DNA from: Rhizobiaceae bacterium
Lineage (GTDB): Bacteria; Pseudomonadota; Alphaproteobacteria; Rhizobiales; Rhizobiaceae
DNA: 6,504 nucleotides
Assembly (NCBI GenBank): GCA_004299545.1
Contig: SCRB01000258.1
Location: forward strand, 1-6,504
Direction of reading: 5' to 3'
Every line of letters starts with the position of its first letter. Positions within the stretch are counted from its first letter, which is position 1. The notes beneath the pieces were generated by a model, which saw only the letters and a list, made by a program, of their open reading frames with translations, was not told where the DNA came from and ran no database searches. Below are positions 5,223 to 6,504 of the stretch, piece after piece. The position numbers and the translations under genes are program-made.

Positions 5223-6455
5223 ATGCCGGATTATGCCGTCATCTGGGAATGGGTGAATTTTGCCGCGCGCTGGCTGCATGTCATCACCGCCATCGCCTGG
5301 ATCGGCTCATCCTTCTATTTCGTTGCGCTCGACCTCGGCCTTCGCCAGCGGGCGGGGATGCCGGATGGCGCGTCGGGCGAGGAATGGCAGGTCCATGGTG
5401 GCGGCTTCTACCATATCCAGAAATATATGGTGGCGCCGTCCTTCATGCCGGAGCACCTGACCTGGTTCAAATGGGAAGCCTATACGACCTGGATAAGCGG
5501 CTTTGCGATGCTCTGCATCGTCTACTATTCGGGCGCGCATCTCTTCCTGATCGATCCTAACGTCCTTGACGTTTCCGCGCCGGTCGCGATCGGCATCTCG
5601 ATCGCGTCGATCGTACTCGGCTGGATCATTTACGACCTTTTGTGCAAGTCGCCGATCGGCAAGAGCGATACAGGCCTGATGGTGCTCCTGTTCTTCGTGC
5701 TGGTCTTCGCGTCCTGGGGCTATACGCATCTCTTCACCGGCCGTGCGGCGTTTCTCCATCTCGGCGCCTTCACGGCGACGATCATGTCGGCCAACGTCTT
5801 CTTCATCATCATCCCGAACCAGAAGAAAGTTGTGGCGGATCTAATCGCAGGGAAGGTGCCGGATCCCCGTCTTGGCAAGCAGGCGAAGCAGCGTTCCGTA
5901 CACAACAACTACCTGACGCTGCCGGTTCTCTTCTTCATGCTGTCGAACCACTATCCGCTGGCGTTTGCAACGAAGTTCAACTGGATTATCGGCGCGCTGA
6001 TCTTTCTTATCGGTGTCCTGATCCGGCATTATTTCAACTCGGTGCACGCGCGGAAGGGAAACCCGACCTGGACCTGGCTCGCAGCCGCCCTTCTCTTCGT
6101 CATCGTCATGTGGCTGTCGACCGTGCCGAAGGTGCTCACGGGCGGGGAGCATGCCAGGGCATCGGTCGCGGCACAGCCCTTCCTCGCTTCGGCCGATTTT
6201 CCGGCGGTTCGCGACACGGTGATGGGGCGCTGCTCCATGTGCCATGCCGCGCAACCTTCCTTCGAGGGCATCCATCAGGCGCCGAGGGGCGTGATGCTCG
6301 ACACGGACGCCCGGATCGCCGAACATGCGCAACTGATCTATCTGGAGGCCGGGGCGAGCCATGCCATGCCGCCCGGCGGCAATATCACGCAGATCACGCC
6401 TGCGGAGCGGGCGAAGATCGTGGCATGGTATCGATCAGCGTCGAAAGCCGAGTAA
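5223..6455 (+). CDS. puuD: Membrane-bound urate oxidase with C-terminal cytochrome c domain (PuuD)
   Basis: A 410-residue protein that oxidises urate to 5-hydroxyisourate in the inner membrane. It belongs to the PuuD family (formerly DUF989), unrelated to soluble uricase and to the E. coli puuD of putrescine use. The first 300 residues hold about eight membrane helices, roughly at 14-34, 86-104, 119-140, 150-170, 178-198, 229-247, 252-269 and 282-300. The rest is a small cytochrome c domain with the heme motif CSMCH (337-341) and a likely axial methionine in HAMPPGGN (M382). In the known family electrons pass to the heme and then to the respiratory chain, so no peroxide forms. The start at 5223 is chosen for its ribosome site and because residues of the family begin MPDYAVIWEW; ATGs at 5178 and 5214 are in frame but badly placed. 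The neighbouring xdh genes make its substrate. The next gene starts 4 bases on, so they share an operon. Confidence 0.93.
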   Translation: MPDYAVIWEWVNFAARWLHVITAIAWIGSSFYFVALDLGLRQRAGMPDGASGEEWQVHGGGFYHIQKYMVAPSFMPEHLTWFKWEAYTTWISGFAMLCIVYYSGAHLFLIDPNVLDVSAPVAIGISIASIVLGWIIYDLLCKSPIGKSDTGLMVLLFFVLVFASWGYTHLFTGRAAFLHLGAFTATIMSANVFFIIIPNQKKVVADLIAGKVPDPRLGKQAKQRSVHNNYLTLPVLFFMLSNHYPLAFATKFNWIIGALIFLIGVLIRHYFNSVHARKGNPTWTWLAAALLFVIVMWLSTVPKVLTGGEHARASVAAQPFLASADFPAVRDTVMGRCSMCHAAQPSFEGIHQAPRGVMLDTDARIAEHAQLIYLEAGASHAMPPGGNITQITPAERAKIVAWYRSASKAE

Positions 6456-6459
6456 CGGC

Positions 6460-6504
6460 ATGCAGGAAACGATCATCAGGGGCCGTCTCGTTGCCTTCCT
6501 GCGC
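6460..6504 (+). CDS. guaD: Start of a probable guanine deaminase GuaD (3' end outside window)
   Basis: Only 15 codons are visible, from the ATG at 6460: MQETIIRGRLVAFLR. The pattern IIRGRLVAFLR resembles the N-terminal strand of guanine deaminases in rhizobia, which turn guanine into xanthine, the substrate of XdhAB. The gene begins 4 bases after the puuD stop in the same direction, so it is probably cotranscribed and translationally linked. No clear ribosome site precedes it beyond the end of puuD. So short a fragment does not prove the family; another amidohydrolase of purine breakdown would also fit. The call leans on context. Confidence 0.55.
   Translation, partial: MQETIIRGRLVAFLR

Overview
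The window reads as chromosomal DNA from an alphaproteobacterium, most likely of the Rhizobiaceae/Rhizobiales. The GC content is high (roughly 57-72% in sampled lines of the xdh genes). The proteins resemble the rhizobial forms of xanthine dehydrogenase and of the membrane-bound cytochrome c urate oxidase. No species can be named from the sequence alone. It is a purine-catabolism locus with a small toxin-antitoxin module set into it.

Layout from left to right. Bases 1-3593 (+ strand) hold the xanthine dehydrogenase genes: the 3' end of xdhA (iron-sulfur/FAD subunit), all of xdhB (molybdopterin subunit) and xdhC (the chaperone that delivers sulfurated molybdenum cofactor). xdhA and xdhB overlap by 4 bases and xdhC follows after 29 bases, so they look like one operon. 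Bases 3590-4156 hold a BrnT-family toxin gene followed by an overlapping ribbon-helix-helix antitoxin gene. The module has its own promoter-like and palindromic sequences and a lower GC content (about 54% by hand count). A LysR-family regulator occupies 5082-4162 on the - strand and ends 5 bases from the antitoxin stop. A 140-base divergent regulatory region (5083-5222) separates it from puuD (5223-6455, + strand), which encodes an integral-membrane urate oxidase carrying a C-terminal cytochrome c domain. Four bases later a further gene starts and runs off the window; its first 15 residues fit a guanine deaminase (guaD).

How the genes work together. GuaD would convert guanine to xanthine. XdhAB, matured by XdhC, oxidises hypoxanthine and xanthine to urate. 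PuuD oxidises urate to 5-hydroxyisourate and is expected to pass electrons to its own heme c and then to the respiratory chain, rather than making hydrogen peroxide as soluble uricase does. The LysR protein, divergent from puuD, is the obvious candidate regulator of purine use. The later steps (5-hydroxyisourate hydrolase, OHCU decarboxylase, allantoinase) are not in this window.

No wholly new system is evident. The points most worth checking are the toxin-antitoxin module inside the purine cluster, with a -35-like TTGACA that overlaps the xdhC stop codon and no visible ribosome site for the toxin. The other is a pair of mutually exclusive hairpins just before the puuD start, one of which would mask its ribosome-binding site.
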